Below, one piece after another: positions 56,129 to 64,000 of a stretch of DNA of 64,000 bases; position 1 is the first letter of the stretch, and each line of letters starts with the position of its first letter. The position numbers and the translations under genes were made by a program. The stretch is from Methylobacterium phyllostachyos (GTDB taxonomy: Bacteria > Pseudomonadota > Alphaproteobacteria > Rhizobiales > Beijerinckiaceae). The notes beneath the pieces were generated by a model. The model was not told the origin of the DNA, made no database searches, and saw only the letters and a list, made by a program, of their open reading frames with translations. Location of the stretch: the NCBI RefSeq assembly GCF_900103445.1, contig NZ_FNHS01000002.1, positions 248,001 to 312,000 of the forward strand. The letters run 5' to 3'.

Positions 56129-56839
56129 TCAGCCGCTCGGCTCGCCCTCGTCGTCGAAGCCCATGCGGCGCAGGACCGCGAGGGCGAGCGGCCGGCTGAT
56201 CCGCCTCTGCCGACCCAACGCGTCGCGGTCGAGTTCGGCCACGACGTCCCGGGCACGCCCCAGGGAGCGGTCGATCCTAAGGGCCAGCGAATCGATGACG
56301 CTCAGATCGACCACCAATTGGCGATCGACGAACAGTTTCACCAGCACGGCCCGCAGCAAGGCATCGTCCGGCGCCTCGATGGCGATCCCGGGGGCGAGGC
56401 GCAGGCGCGAGCGCAGGTCAGGCGTCGCCAGGCCGAGGGCGTCGATGCCTGTGCCGCTTGTCAGAAGCAGCGGGCAGCCGAGTTCGCGCGCTCGGTTGAG
56501 AAGGTGGAACAGGGCCGCCTCGTCCCGGCTCTGCGCGCGGTCGATATCCTCGATCACGAGCGCGCCGTTCGAGACGAGGTGCTGAACCGCGTCGGCGTTG
56601 ATGTCGGCGGCCGGGACGGTCCAGGCATGGGCGCGCTCGGCCCAGATCGCCGCGAGGTGGCTCTTGCCGCTCCCGGGCGGGCCGGTGAGCACCAGCACGC
56701 TGTCGGGCCAGTCCGGCCACGCCTCGATCAGCGCGTAAGCGGCCTCGTTGGCCGGACCCACGAGGAAGTCCTCGCGGCCGTAGCGGGGATCGAGCGGCAG
56801 GTCGAAGGCCAGCTGCCGGGGGGGCGCATTCTCGGGCAT
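56129..56839 (-). CDS. hdaA: HdaA, DnaA-related regulator of replication initiation
   Basis: A 236-residue AAA+ protein related to the DnaA ATPase domain but lacking its DNA-binding domain IV. It promotes DnaA-ATP hydrolysis when bound to the sliding clamp. The N-terminal RQLAFDLPLDP carries a clamp-binding-like QLxFDLP motif; Walker A is GPPGSGKSH, Walker B LVIEDID, and sensor residues occur in TPDLRSRLRLAPGIAIE. Divergent from purM, upstream of ppk, the standard alphaproteobacterial neighbourhood. Confidence 0.93.
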   Translation of the reverse strand: MPENAPPRQLAFDLPLDPRYGREDFLVGPANEAAYALIEAWPDWPDSVLVLTGPPGSGKSHLAAIWAERAHAWTVPAADINADAVQHLVSNGALVIEDIDRAQSRDEAALFHLLNRARELGCPLLLTSGTGIDALGLATPDLRSRLRLAPGIAIEAPDDALLRAVLVKLFVDRQLVVDLSVIDSLALRIDRSLGRARDVVAELDRDALGRQRRISRPLALAVLRRMGFDDEGEPSG

Positions 56840-56969
56840 GGTTACTCAGGATCACCCCGCATCGGCGTAGGTCAAGGCCCGATCCGCTGTCGGAGCGATC
56901 CGGCGCCGACTCGCGCAATGCGCGGTTAGCCGCTAGAGCGAGCCCATCAATCACCGAGGTGGCGCGGGC

Positions 56970-58049
56970 ATGACGGCCAGGGACGGCAAGGAGCCGACGA
57001 CGGGGCTGACCTACGCGGCGGCGGGTGTCGATATCGACGCCGGCAACGCGATGGTCGAGACAATCAAGCCGCTGGTGCGCTCGACTCGGCGCCCCGGGGC
57101 CGACGCCGAGATCGGCGGCTTCGGCGGCCTGTTCGATCTGAAGGCCGCGGGGTTCCGCGATCCGATCCTGGTGGCGGCCAATGACGGCGTCGGCACCAAG
57201 GTCAAGATCGCCATCGAGACCGGGCGGCACGCCACGATCGGCATCGACCTCGTGGCGATGTGCGTGAACGACATCATCGTCCAGGGCGCCGAGCCGCTGT
57301 TCTTCCTCGACTATTACGCGACCGGCAAGCTGGTGCCCGGCGTCGGCGCCGACATCGTGCGCGGCATCGCGGAGGGCTGCCAGCAGGCCGGCTGCGCGCT
57401 GATCGGCGGCGAGACCGCCGAGATGCCGGGCCTCTACGACGGATCGGATTACGATCTGGCCGGATTCTCGGTCGGCGCCGCCGAGCGGGGCAGCCTGCTG
57501 CCGCGCCCGGGAATCCGGCCGGGCGACGTGGTGCTTGGCCTCCCCTCCTCCGGCGTCCATTCGAACGGCTTCTCGCTGGTCCGCCGGATCGTGGCCAAGA
57601 CCGGCCTCGGCTGGGATGCGCCCGCGCCCTTCGCGCCGGAGATGAGCCTCGGCGAGGCGCTGCTGACGCCGACCCGGATCTACGTGAAGCCCCTGCTGGC
57701 GGCGCTCGCCGCCACGGACGGCATCCGGGCGCTGGCCCACATCACCGGCGGCGGCTTCCCAGACAACCTGCCCCGGGTCCTGCCGGACGATGTCGGCATC
57801 ACGATCGACCTCGATGCCGTGACCCCGCCGCCGGTGTTCGGCTGGCTCGCCCGGGAGGGCGGCGTCGCGGAGCCCGAGATGCTGCGCACCTTCAATTGCG
57901 GAATCGGCATGGTGGTGATCGCCGCCGCCGACGCGGTGGACGACGTCGACGAGGCCCTGACCCGGGCCGGCGAGACACCGGTGCGCCTCGGCCGCATCAC
58001 AGAGCGGGGCTCTGAGCCTGTGACCTTCAGCGGGCGCCTCGCCCTCTGA
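56970..58049 (+). CDS. purM: Phosphoribosylformylglycinamidine cyclo-ligase
   Basis: Closes the imidazole ring to AIR in purine synthesis, using ATP. The 359-residue PurM shows [49 protein letters not shown], the ATP-site [13 protein letters not shown], and [16 protein letters not shown]. Its TGA shares one base with the purN ATG (TGATG), giving a tight purM-purN operon. Confidence 0.97.
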   Translation: MTARDGKEPTTGLTYAAAGVDIDAGNAMVETIKPLVRSTRRPGADAEIGGFGGLFDLKAAGFRDPILVAANDGVGTKVKIAIETGRHATIGIDLVAMCVNDIIVQGAEPLFFLDYYATGKLVPGVGADIVRGIAEGCQQAGCALIGGETAEMPGLYDGSDYDLAGFSVGAAERGSLLPRPGIRPGDVVLGLPSSGVHSNGFSLVRRIVAKTGLGWDAPAPFAPEMSLGEALLTPTRIYVKPLLAALAATDGIRALAHITGGGFPDNLPRVLPDDVGITIDLDAVTPPPVFGWLAREGGVAEPEMLRTFNCGIGMVVIAAADAVDDVDEALTRAGETPVRLGRITERGSEPVTFSGRLAL

Positions 58050-58699
58050 TGGCGGCCACGGGGAAGATGCGGGTCGCGATCCTGATCTCGGGGCGCGGCT
58101 CGAACATGGTGGCGCTGCTTGAGGCAGCGCGGGACCCGGCCTACCCGGCCGAGATCGTGCTCGTCCTGTCGAACCGGCCGGACGCGGCGGGCCTCGCCCG
58201 GGCCGCGGAGGCTGGCATCCCGACGCGGATCATCGACCACACGGCCTTTCCGGACCGCGCCAGCTTCGACGCCGCTCTCGACGCCGAACTCCGAGCCGCT
58301 TCCGTCGAGCTGGTATGCCTCGCGGGCTTCATGCGGATTCTGACGCCCGAATTCGTCGCCGGCTGGGCGGGGCGGATGATCAACATCCATCCCTCCCTGC
58401 TGCCCCTGTTCAAGGGCACGCATACGCACCGGCAGGCGCTTGAGGCGGGCGTGCGCCTGCACGGCTGCACCGTCCACTTCGTGGTGCCGGAACTCGATGC
58501 CGGCCCGATCGTCGCGCAGGCCGCGATCCCGGTCCGACAGGACGATGATCCCGACAGCCTCGCGGATCGCGTGATCGTGCAGGAGCGGCGCCTCTACCCG
58601 GCCGTCCTCGCCCTCGTGGCGGGCGGCCGCGCCCGCCTGGAGGGCGAGCGCGTCGTTATCACCGAGCAGGCCCCGGAGGGCGTGCTGTTCAGCCTGTAG
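58049..58699 (+). CDS. purN: Phosphoribosylglycinamide formyltransferase
   Basis: Transfers formyl from 10-formyl-tetrahydrofolate to GAR, consuming a C1 unit. The 216-residue product shows the phosphate loop ISGRGSNM, the catalytic Asn/His in MINIHPSLLPLFKGTHTH and the catalytic Asp segment ELDAGPIVAQAAIPV. It is translationally coupled to purM. A palindromic repeat element follows 28 bp after the stop. Confidence 0.96.
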   Translation: MAATGKMRVAILISGRGSNMVALLEAARDPAYPAEIVLVLSNRPDAAGLARAAEAGIPTRIIDHTAFPDRASFDAALDAELRAASVELVCLAGFMRILTPEFVAGWAGRMINIHPSLLPLFKGTHTHRQALEAGVRLHGCTVHFVVPELDAGPIVAQAAIPVRQDDDPDSLADRVIVQERRLYPAVLALVAGGRARLEGERVVITEQAPEGVLFSL

Positions 58700-58727
58700 C
58701 TGGCTCTGCGATAGCTCGGGCGGGCGA

Positions 58728-58817
58728 CGTCTTTGCGAGCGGAGCGAAGCAATCCAGCTCCGCAACACTCACCGATGTTCCGCTGCCCTAGGTTGCTTCG
58801 CTCCGCTCGCAAAGACG
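58728..58817. repeat. Palindromic repeat element, about 90 bp (family A, copy 2)
   Basis: Perfect 25-bp inverted arms: CGTCTTTGCGAGCGGAGCGA... (58728-58752) and its complement (58793-58817), around a 40-bp middle. Same family as the copy at 1229-1320, inverted. Its position between purN and a convergent gene suggests a transcription-end hairpin for both. Confidence 0.88.
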
Positions 58818-58850
58818 CGGTGGCGGTCCCAGTAGCCGTTCAGGCCGTCC

Positions 58851-59216
58851 TCAGACCGGCCGCTGCAGCTTGCAGCTATCCAGCGCCGAGAGCGCCTTGG
58901 CGCGGGCGGAATCGTTGAAATAACCGGTGGCGCGGTAAGCCTCGATCTCGGACTCGTCGAGGCTGCGCAGGGTCTGGCGGGCGTAGCAGCCGCAGGGGCG
59001 CTCCAGGGACGCCTCGGTGGCGCTGGTCATGCGCGCCTGGACGATTGTGCAGGCGTGGCGCACGCGGCCTTCGAGATTCGCCTTGGTGGCGGTCTTGAGC
59101 GCCGGATCCGGCTCGTATTGCTGGAACGGGGCCGGGGATCCGCCCGCGAGGGCGGCGGTCGCGCCGAGGGCGAGGAGACCGGTCGCGATCAGCAGGGGCA
59201 GGCGGCGCATCGTCAT
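58851..59216 (-). CDS. Exported four-cysteine protein, unknown
   Basis: A 121-residue protein with signal peptide MTMRRLPLLIATGLLALGATAALA. The mature part is helical, with cysteines in RHACTIV, the pair RPCGCYARQTLRSL, and a late DSCKLQRP. The Cys / Cys-x-Cys / C-terminal Cys order resembles the exported protein at 34166-34528, although the sequences are otherwise different. No ribosome site separates the ATG at 59216 from that at 59210. Function unknown; it lies alone between purN and ndk. Confidence 0.75.
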   Translation of the reverse strand: MTMRRLPLLIATGLLALGATAALAGGSPAPFQQYEPDPALKTATKANLEGRVRHACTIVQARMTSATEASLERPCGCYARQTLRSLDESEIEAYRATGYFNDSARAKALSALDSCKLQRPV

Positions 59217-59382
59217 GGGGGTCAGTGTCCGGGCTGAAGTTGGCTAAGCTCGGCCGTTGGACGCTCCCGGGCTCCCGTCCGTCAATGGCGGGCCGGACAC
59301 ACAGGGCGGCATTCACCGCGCTGCCAAGCGCGCGACGGAACGATGGCGGCCCGGTGTGCCCGGTCCGCCACCGCTGCGCGCA

Positions 59383-59805
59383 TCAGCCGACGATGTCGGA
59401 ATCCTGGAAGAACTGAGCGATCTCGATCTTGGCGTTGTCGGCGCTGTCCGAGCCGTGGACGGTGTTCTCGCCGACCGACTCGGCGAACTTCTTGCGGATC
59501 GTGCCCTCGGCGGCCTGGGCCGGGTTCGTGGCGCCCATGACCTCACGGTACTTGGCCACGGCGTTCTCGCCCTCCAGAACCTGGACCACCACCGGGCCGG
59601 AGGTCATGAAGCTGACGAGCTCGCCGAAGAACGGGCGCTCCTTGTGCACCTCGTAGAACTTTTCCGCCTGCGCCTGGCTCATGCGGATGCGGCGCTGGCC
59701 GACGATGCGCAGGCCGGCCTCCTCGATCACCGCGTTGACGGCGCCCGTGAGGTTCCGGCGCGTGGCGTCGGGCTTGAGGATCGAGAAGGTGCGCTCGGTG
59801 GCCAT
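59383..59805 (-). CDS. ndk: Nucleoside diphosphate kinase
   Basis: Balances NTP pools by phosphate transfer via a phospho-histidine. The 140-residue product has the family start [34 protein letters not shown], and the active-site His in [21 protein letters not shown]. Length is exactly typical. Divergent from the DUF2147 gene, with a 265-bp region between that shows no other gene. Confidence 0.98.
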   Translation of the reverse strand: MATERTFSILKPDATRRNLTGAVNAVIEEAGLRIVGQRRIRMSQAQAEKFYEVHKERPFFGELVSFMTSGPVVVQVLEGENAVAKYREVMGATNPAQAAEGTIRKKFAESVGENTVHGSDSADNAKIEIAQFFQDSDIVG

Positions 59806-60070
59806 GATGCGTCCGGTCCGTCTGTGGAAAAGGCGTGCGGCGCGCCAAGATGCCGGGCGCGCCTTGTGAGCGAGAATTTCGCTTCAGCGCCGGGCTTATA
59901 GCTTCCGGCCTACGGGGTCTCAAGCCGCGGAGGGAGATCCGTTGCGGCAAGCGCGGCCGTGGCCCTGCCGCAACACCGCCGAAAAATCGCCCGATTGCGG
60001 CGGCTCAGTCCGATCCATCGACGTCGTCCACCCCCGGGCATCTACGATGCCCCTATCCCGGAGACGAACA

Positions 60071-60535
60071 ATGCGCCTCGCTTTCAGCGCCGCTCTGCTT
60101 CTCGCCGGCGTCTCGGCTGCCGCCGCCGACACGGCTAAGGATCCGTCCGGCACCTGGCTCACCGGAGATGGCCGCGCCAAGATCCGGATCGACCGATGCG
60201 GCCCCGGCCAGAAGCTGGTCTGCGGTAAGGTCGTGTGGCTCAAGGTGCCGACCACCGAGTCCGGCACGCCGCGCACGGATCTCAAGAACCCCGATCCGAA
60301 GAAGCGTGCCCGTCCGGTCATGGGCCTTCAGCTGATCGACGGGTTGAAGCCCGACGAGGAGAAGTATACGGGCGAGATCTACAATATCGAGGAGGGCAAG
60401 ATCTATACGGTCAGCCTCGAGCGCGAGAGCGAGGCGGAACTGAGCGTTTCCGGCTGCATGCTTCGGGTGCTGTGCGGTTCTCAGACCTGGACGCGGGTTC
60501 CGGACGTGAATCAGCAGGCTGCCAACAAGAACTAG
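60071..60535 (+). CDS. DUF2147 family exported protein
   Basis: A 154-residue protein with signal peptide MRLAFSAALLLAGVSAAAA. It matches the DUF2147 lipocalin-like family: DPSGTWLTGDGRAKIRIDRCGPG, LVCGKVVWLK, NPDPKKRARPVMGLQLIDGLKPD, YTGEIYNIEEGKIYTVSLERES and the end VLCGSQTWTRV. Family members often occur in envelope stress or carbon-storage contexts, but no precise function is established. I start at ATG 60071, where the signal peptide begins. Convergent with the GST gene, 7 bp apart. Confidence 0.88.
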   Translation: MRLAFSAALLLAGVSAAAADTAKDPSGTWLTGDGRAKIRIDRCGPGQKLVCGKVVWLKVPTTESGTPRTDLKNPDPKKRARPVMGLQLIDGLKPDEEKYTGEIYNIEEGKIYTVSLERESEAELSVSGCMLRVLCGSQTWTRVPDVNQQAANKN

Positions 60536-60542
60536 GAAACGG

Positions 60543-61178
60543 TCAGATCGCCGCGAGGCCGCGCTGAACAGCCGGCCTTGCTAGAACCGTCTCCAGCCAG
60601 CGCGCGACATTCGGCAGGGTGTTGATCTCGACGCCCTGCTTGAAGTTGAGTTTGGCCCAGGTGACCGTCGCGATATCAGCGATGGAGTACGTGTCGGCGA
60701 GATAGGCGCGGCCTTCGAGGCGGCGTTCCAATACCCCGTACAGGCGCTTCGCCTCGGTCGTGAATCGCTCGATCGCGTATGGGACCTTCTCGGGGGCGTA
60801 GATCTTGAAGTGGTGGGTCTGCCCGAGCATCGGCCCGAAACCCGCCACTTGCCAGAACAGCCATTGATCCACGAGGACGCGGGCCCGTTCGTCCTCCGGA
60901 TAGAACTGCCCGGTCTTCCGCCCGAGATATTGCAGAATCGCGCCTGACTCGAACACGGAGATCGGTTGCCCGTCTGGCCCGTCGGGATCGACGATGGCGG
61001 GGATCTTGTTGTTGGGTGAGATGGCCAGGAAGTCGGGGGCGAACTGCTCGTTCTTGGCGATGTCCACCGGAACGATCCTGTAGGGAAGTCCGCACTCCTC
61101 CAGCATGATCGGAATCTTCCAGCCGTTCGGCGTGCTCCAGGTATGGACGTCGATCGGACGCCCCGACACCGCTGCCAT
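60543..61178 (-). CDS. Glutathione S-transferase (YfcG/nu-class type)
   Basis: A 211-residue GST. The N-terminal thioredoxin-like domain has IDVHTWSTPNGWKIPIMLEECGLPYRIVPVDI, with Asn/Thr near the glutathione thiol as in disulfide-bond reductase YfcG, and the cis-Pro/Glu-Ser glutathione site NNKIPAIVDPDG...ISVFESGAILQYLG. The helical C-terminal domain has YSIADIATVTWAKL. Likely a cytoplasmic reductase or detoxification enzyme. I start at 61178 because residues upstream in the frame are non-conserved. Confidence 0.92.
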   Translation of the reverse strand: MAAVSGRPIDVHTWSTPNGWKIPIMLEECGLPYRIVPVDIAKNEQFAPDFLAISPNNKIPAIVDPDGPDGQPISVFESGAILQYLGRKTGQFYPEDERARVLVDQWLFWQVAGFGPMLGQTHHFKIYAPEKVPYAIERFTTEAKRLYGVLERRLEGRAYLADTYSIADIATVTWAKLNFKQGVEINTLPNVARWLETVLARPAVQRGLAAI

Positions 61179-61417
61179 GCTCTGCCTGCTCCTCGACCGA
61201 ACTCTCAGCGGCGCAGTGCCCCTCCGCCGAGTTCGGACAACCCCCGCAGTGAAGACGATTTCCTGGCCGCGCTCAAGGGCGACGCCGAGGCGCGGCCCGT
61301 GAATCCGGGGATTGGCCCCGGCGCCTGTTGGCAGATCGCACGACGCCCTTGCCGCTCGCACCGGCTGCCTGCGAAACTCCAGCCGAGGCGCAGCTGTGCC
61401 TCGGGGGGATTTGAGCG

Positions 61418-61747
61418 ATGATCGACCGGTTTGTCAGGATCGCGGCTCTGGCCGTGCCGCTATTCGCCGTGCAGCTGTCCGCCGTGCAGCTTGGCCTCGC
61501 CAAGGACTTGCCCGCCAAGGACTTGCTCGCCAAGGCACCCACCGCGCCCGAAGCGCCGGCCGCGGCGCCGAGCACCCCGACCGCGAAGGAACTGAGCCCA
61601 GGCCAGACTGCCGCACGCAGCCGCCAGAAGACCTGCGGCGCCGAGTGGCGTGCGCTCACCGACGCGCAGAAGACCGCTCAGGGGCCGAAATGGCCCCAGT
61701 ACTGGAGCAAGTGCAACAAGCGCCTGAAGGGCGGCGACAAGGCCTAG
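61418..61747 (+). CDS. Small exported protein with short internal repeats
   Basis: A 109-residue protein with signal peptide MIDRFVRIAALAVPLFAVQL (cleavage uncertain). Next comes a short tandem-repeat stretch (AVQLSAVQL, AKDLPAKDLLAKA), then an Ala/Pro linker. The conserved-looking C-terminal module KTCGAEWRALTDAQKTAQGPKWPQYWSKCNKRL has two cysteines that probably form a disulfide. Such modules recur in exported Methylobacterium and Bradyrhizobium proteins of unknown function. The neighbouring FUSC gene follows 125 bp later. Confidence 0.7.
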   Translation: MIDRFVRIAALAVPLFAVQLSAVQLGLAKDLPAKDLLAKAPTAPEAPAAAPSTPTAKELSPGQTAARSRQKTCGAEWRALTDAQKTAQGPKWPQYWSKCNKRLKGGDKA

Positions 61748-61872
61748 GACGCCGCGAACTACGACGCGTCTCGTTTGTTCCTATCGCCGGGATCGCGGAT
61801 TACCAGGGGCACGGGGGATGGAGCGAGGGCGAGCCTCCAGGACTGCGAGGGCCGCACGCCGCCGGGTTCGGC

Positions 61873-63912
61873 ATGGCTGACGGCGCGGTCACCGCCAACC
61901 CGGACCCGGCTCGGGCTTCAATCACCGACCGGCTGATCGGGTTTCTCGACGCCTGGGTGCCCAAGCCGGCGGCCTGGGCGTTCGCCCTGCGCATCTGGAC
62001 CGCAATGATGCTGGCGCTGGGCGCGGCCTTCTGGTTGCAGCTCGACAGCGCCTCCTCGGCCGCCACCTGCGTGGCGATCCTCGCCCAGCCGAAGCGCGGG
62101 CAGGCCCTCTCGAAGGCGGTCTACCGCCTGCTCGGCACATTGATCGGCGCTGCGGTGTCGATCTTGGTCGTGGCCTTGTTCGGGCAGGACCGTGTCCTGC
62201 TGTTCGTCTCCTTCTCTGTCTGGCTCGGCTTGTGCGTCTTCGTTGCGCAATACTTGCAGGACACCCGCGCCTACGGTGCCATGCTCTCGGGCTACACCGT
62301 CGCCATCATCGCGCTGGGCCAGATCGACGATCCGCAGGGCGCCTTCGACGCGGCCGTGTCGCGCGTCGCCGTCATCGTCCTCGGGATCGTGGCGATCACC
62401 TTCATCAACGACGCCCTCGCCTCTCCCGACACGTGGCGGGCGCTGCTTCCGCAACTCCGTAAGGCTTGGGACGGGACGCGCCTCTATGCCCGCGAGACCC
62501 TGGCGGAGGGCGATCTCGGCGCGACCCGCACCGCCGCGCTGATCCGGACCATCGCACCGATGCGGGCCGATGCCAGCGCCATCGCGGGGGAGCTCGATGA
62601 CGGCCCGTTCCGCGCGGCGGGCGCACGCAGCTGCATCGCCGCCCTCTACGTCATGGCGGCATCGATCCGGACTGTGGGGGCCGCCGCCGCCCATCTCCGG
62701 AATCCAAGCCCCGCGGTCGCCGAGGCGATGGCGATCTGTCGCCGGGTATCCGACGCGCCCGACCCGGACGCGCTCGAGCGCGATGACGAGCGTCTGCGCG
62801 ACCTCGTGGACGCGGCGATCCGGGACGGTCACCGGCCCCTGGACGAGGTGGTGGTGCTTCAGCGCGCCCTCGATTTCGTCTGCGCGGCGACCTTCGCGCA
62901 GGACGGAATCAACGCGGTCGCCGATGGCCATGCGCCGTTGCGCGACGCCACTCTGCCGACCCACCGGGATTTCCCCGTGGCCCTGCGCGGCGCCCTTCGG
63001 GTGGCCCTGGGCTTCGCCGCGACGGCCGCGATCTTCGTGGCGCTGGGCCTACCCCAGGCGTCGTTCGCCCTGGTTCAGGTGGCGGCGACCGCGGCATTGT
63101 CCTCGACGACGCCCGATCCCAAAAAATTCGCCACCGGCGTCGTCATCGGGATGAGCTTGGCCGCAAGCTTCGCCTGTATCGCCCGATACGGGTTCCTGAT
63201 CGGGGTTCAGGGTTTCCCGATCCTCGCCCTGGTGATGGCGCCGGTGATCTTCTTCGGCTGCTTCCTGTCGCTGAACCCAAAAACCTTCGGCATCGGCTTC
63301 ATCCTGATCGTGTTTTTCCCGGTGTTGCTCGGCCCAGCGAATCCGCAGACCTACGATGCCCAAACTTTCCTCCTGAACGCATTCCTCGTCGTGGTCTCCG
63401 CCATCATCCTGTCGATCGTCGTCCGCGTCCTGATCCCGGTGACGCCCGCGCAGCAGCGTGTCTTTGCCCTCGATTCCGCGCGCCGGGCCCTGGCGGACGC
63501 GCTCGTCGGCGAGGGCGGTGACGCGACCACGCGCACCAGCCTGAACGCCGACCGGCTGTTTCAATTCGCCAGCTACAGCTCCGGAAGCGGCGCGGTGCGA
63601 CGGGCCAGCCTCGCGCACGCCTTCGCGCTCGCGCGGCTGGAGGCGGCTGCAGCCCGGGCCCATGCCGAACTGCGCCGCCTCTGGTCCGTGACGACCCTGC
63701 GCGATGCGATTGGACGGGCCCGGAGCGGGCTGGCAGCGGCCGACGATCGCGTCCTCGAAACGGCTGCCCGGGACCTTGTCCGCGCGGCATCCGGGCGGGA
63801 TCGCACCGTGCGCCTGATCACGGCGCGGGCCGCCAGCGATCTCGTCACGGCGTCGCGAACCCTCGCCCGACACCGAAAATTCTTCCATCGTCTCGTCGTC
63901 GCTTCAAGTTAG
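61873..63912 (+). CDS. FUSC-family aromatic acid exporter-like membrane protein
   Basis: A 679-residue efflux protein of the FUSC (AaeB/YccS) family. Two blocks of about five to six membrane helices (about 35-180 and 385-530) are separated by a large cytoplasmic helical domain and followed by a C-terminal cytoplasmic domain. The segment SSAATCVAILAQPKRGQALSKAVYRLLGTLIGA and its counterpart in the second half are the family signature. I start at ATG 61873 (MADGAVTAN). A DUF1656/AaeX-like gene starts just after it, which supports an AaeXAB-type pump for aromatic or related acids. Confidence 0.9.
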   Translation: MADGAVTANPDPARASITDRLIGFLDAWVPKPAAWAFALRIWTAMMLALGAAFWLQLDSASSAATCVAILAQPKRGQALSKAVYRLLGTLIGAAVSILVVALFGQDRVLLFVSFSVWLGLCVFVAQYLQDTRAYGAMLSGYTVAIIALGQIDDPQGAFDAAVSRVAVIVLGIVAITFINDALASPDTWRALLPQLRKAWDGTRLYARETLAEGDLGATRTAALIRTIAPMRADASAIAGELDDGPFRAAGARSCIAALYVMAASIRTVGAAAAHLRNPSPAVAEAMAICRRVSDAPDPDALERDDERLRDLVDAAIRDGHRPLDEVVVLQRALDFVCAATFAQDGINAVADGHAPLRDATLPTHRDFPVALRGALRVALGFAATAAIFVALGLPQASFALVQVAATAALSSTTPDPKKFATGVVIGMSLAASFACIARYGFLIGVQGFPILALVMAPVIFFGCFLSLNPKTFGIGFILIVFFPVLLGPANPQTYDAQTFLLNAFLVVVSAIILSIVVRVLIPVTPAQQRVFALDSARRALADALVGEGGDATTRTSLNADRLFQFASYSSGSGAVRRASLAHAFALARLEAAAARAHAELRRLWSVTTLRDAIGRARSGLAAADDRVLETAARDLVRAASGRDRTVRLITARAASDLVTASRTLARHRKFFHRLVVASS

Positions 63913-63945
63913 CCGTACCCCACGTTAGGTCTTCACAAGGCGATT

Positions 63946-64000
63946 ATGTACGAAGACATTCATATCGGGGGAGTTCTGATCTCTTCGTTCGTCGCGTACG
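63946..64000 (+). CDS. DUF1656 (AaeX-like) small membrane protein, 5' end only
   Basis: ATG at 63946 opens a frame reading MYEDIHIGGVLISSFVAY to the window edge. The DIxIGGVLISxxxxY start is characteristic of DUF1656 proteins, small membrane partners in AaeXAB-like pumps. Only 18 residues are visible, so the call rests on this start and on the FUSC gene 33 bp upstream. Confidence 0.7.
   Translation, partial: MYEDIHIGGVLISSFVAY

Overview
The window is a chromosomal segment of a high-GC alphaproteobacterial methylotroph, almost certainly Methylobacterium/Methylorubrum. The evidence is an unbroken one-carbon block between about 15.4 and 39.7 kb. It holds fae, the dephospho-tetrahydromethanopterin (H4MPT) genes, the formyltransferase/hydrolase (Fhc) genes, the pqq genes with a fused pqqCD, three folate genes and xoxFGJ. 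From memory, the order matches the block known in M. extorquens AM1; I could not align anything. I see no prophage, insertion sequence, CRISPR array, rRNA or tRNA.

Layout. 0-15 kb: the 3' end of a molybdopterin oxidoreductase gene (probably formate dehydrogenase 4), a CoA-ester lyase, a MATE transporter, an alpha/beta hydrolase, a ligase-associated helicase with its PdeM nuclease partner, a PAS chemoreceptor, CorA, and groES-groEL behind a CIRCE operator. 15-22 kb (minus strand): fae, two biosynthesis genes of uncertain function (CitG-like and ATP-grasp), mch, a second ATP-grasp gene, mtdB and the beta-RFAP synthase gene. 22.6-27.1 kb (plus strand): fhcB-fhcA-fhcD-fhcC. 27-36 kb (plus strand): a small Cys protein, a histidine kinase/response regulator pair, pqqA-B-CD-E, two unknown exported proteins and folP-folB-folK. 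36-40 kb (minus strand): xoxJ, xoxG, xoxF. 40-64 kb: housekeeping genes (rnd, aspS, maeB, ppx-ppk-hdaA, purM-purN, ndk), a surface glycosyltransferase/acyltransferase operon, a Tat-exported amidase-like protein, a GST and an FUSC efflux transporter.

How it works together. Periplasmic XoxF, using a lanthanide and PQQ, oxidises methanol and passes electrons to cytochrome XoxG; XoxJ is an accessory binding protein. Fae condenses the formaldehyde with dephospho-H4MPT, MtdB and Mch oxidise the C1 unit, and Fhc releases it as formate. Formate then goes to a dehydrogenase such as the one at the left edge, or into tetrahydrofolate, to whose synthesis folP/B/K contribute.

The observations I rate highest are: 11-bp direct repeats upstream of both pqqA and xoxF, near an unassigned OmpR-type two-component pair; two unknown exported proteins translationally linked to pqqE, one sharing a Cys pattern with a second protein near ndk; a palindromic repeat element read through in frame inside the helicase gene; and a long, partly AT-rich gene-free stretch after groEL that holds a signal-peptide-like frame with no clear start.
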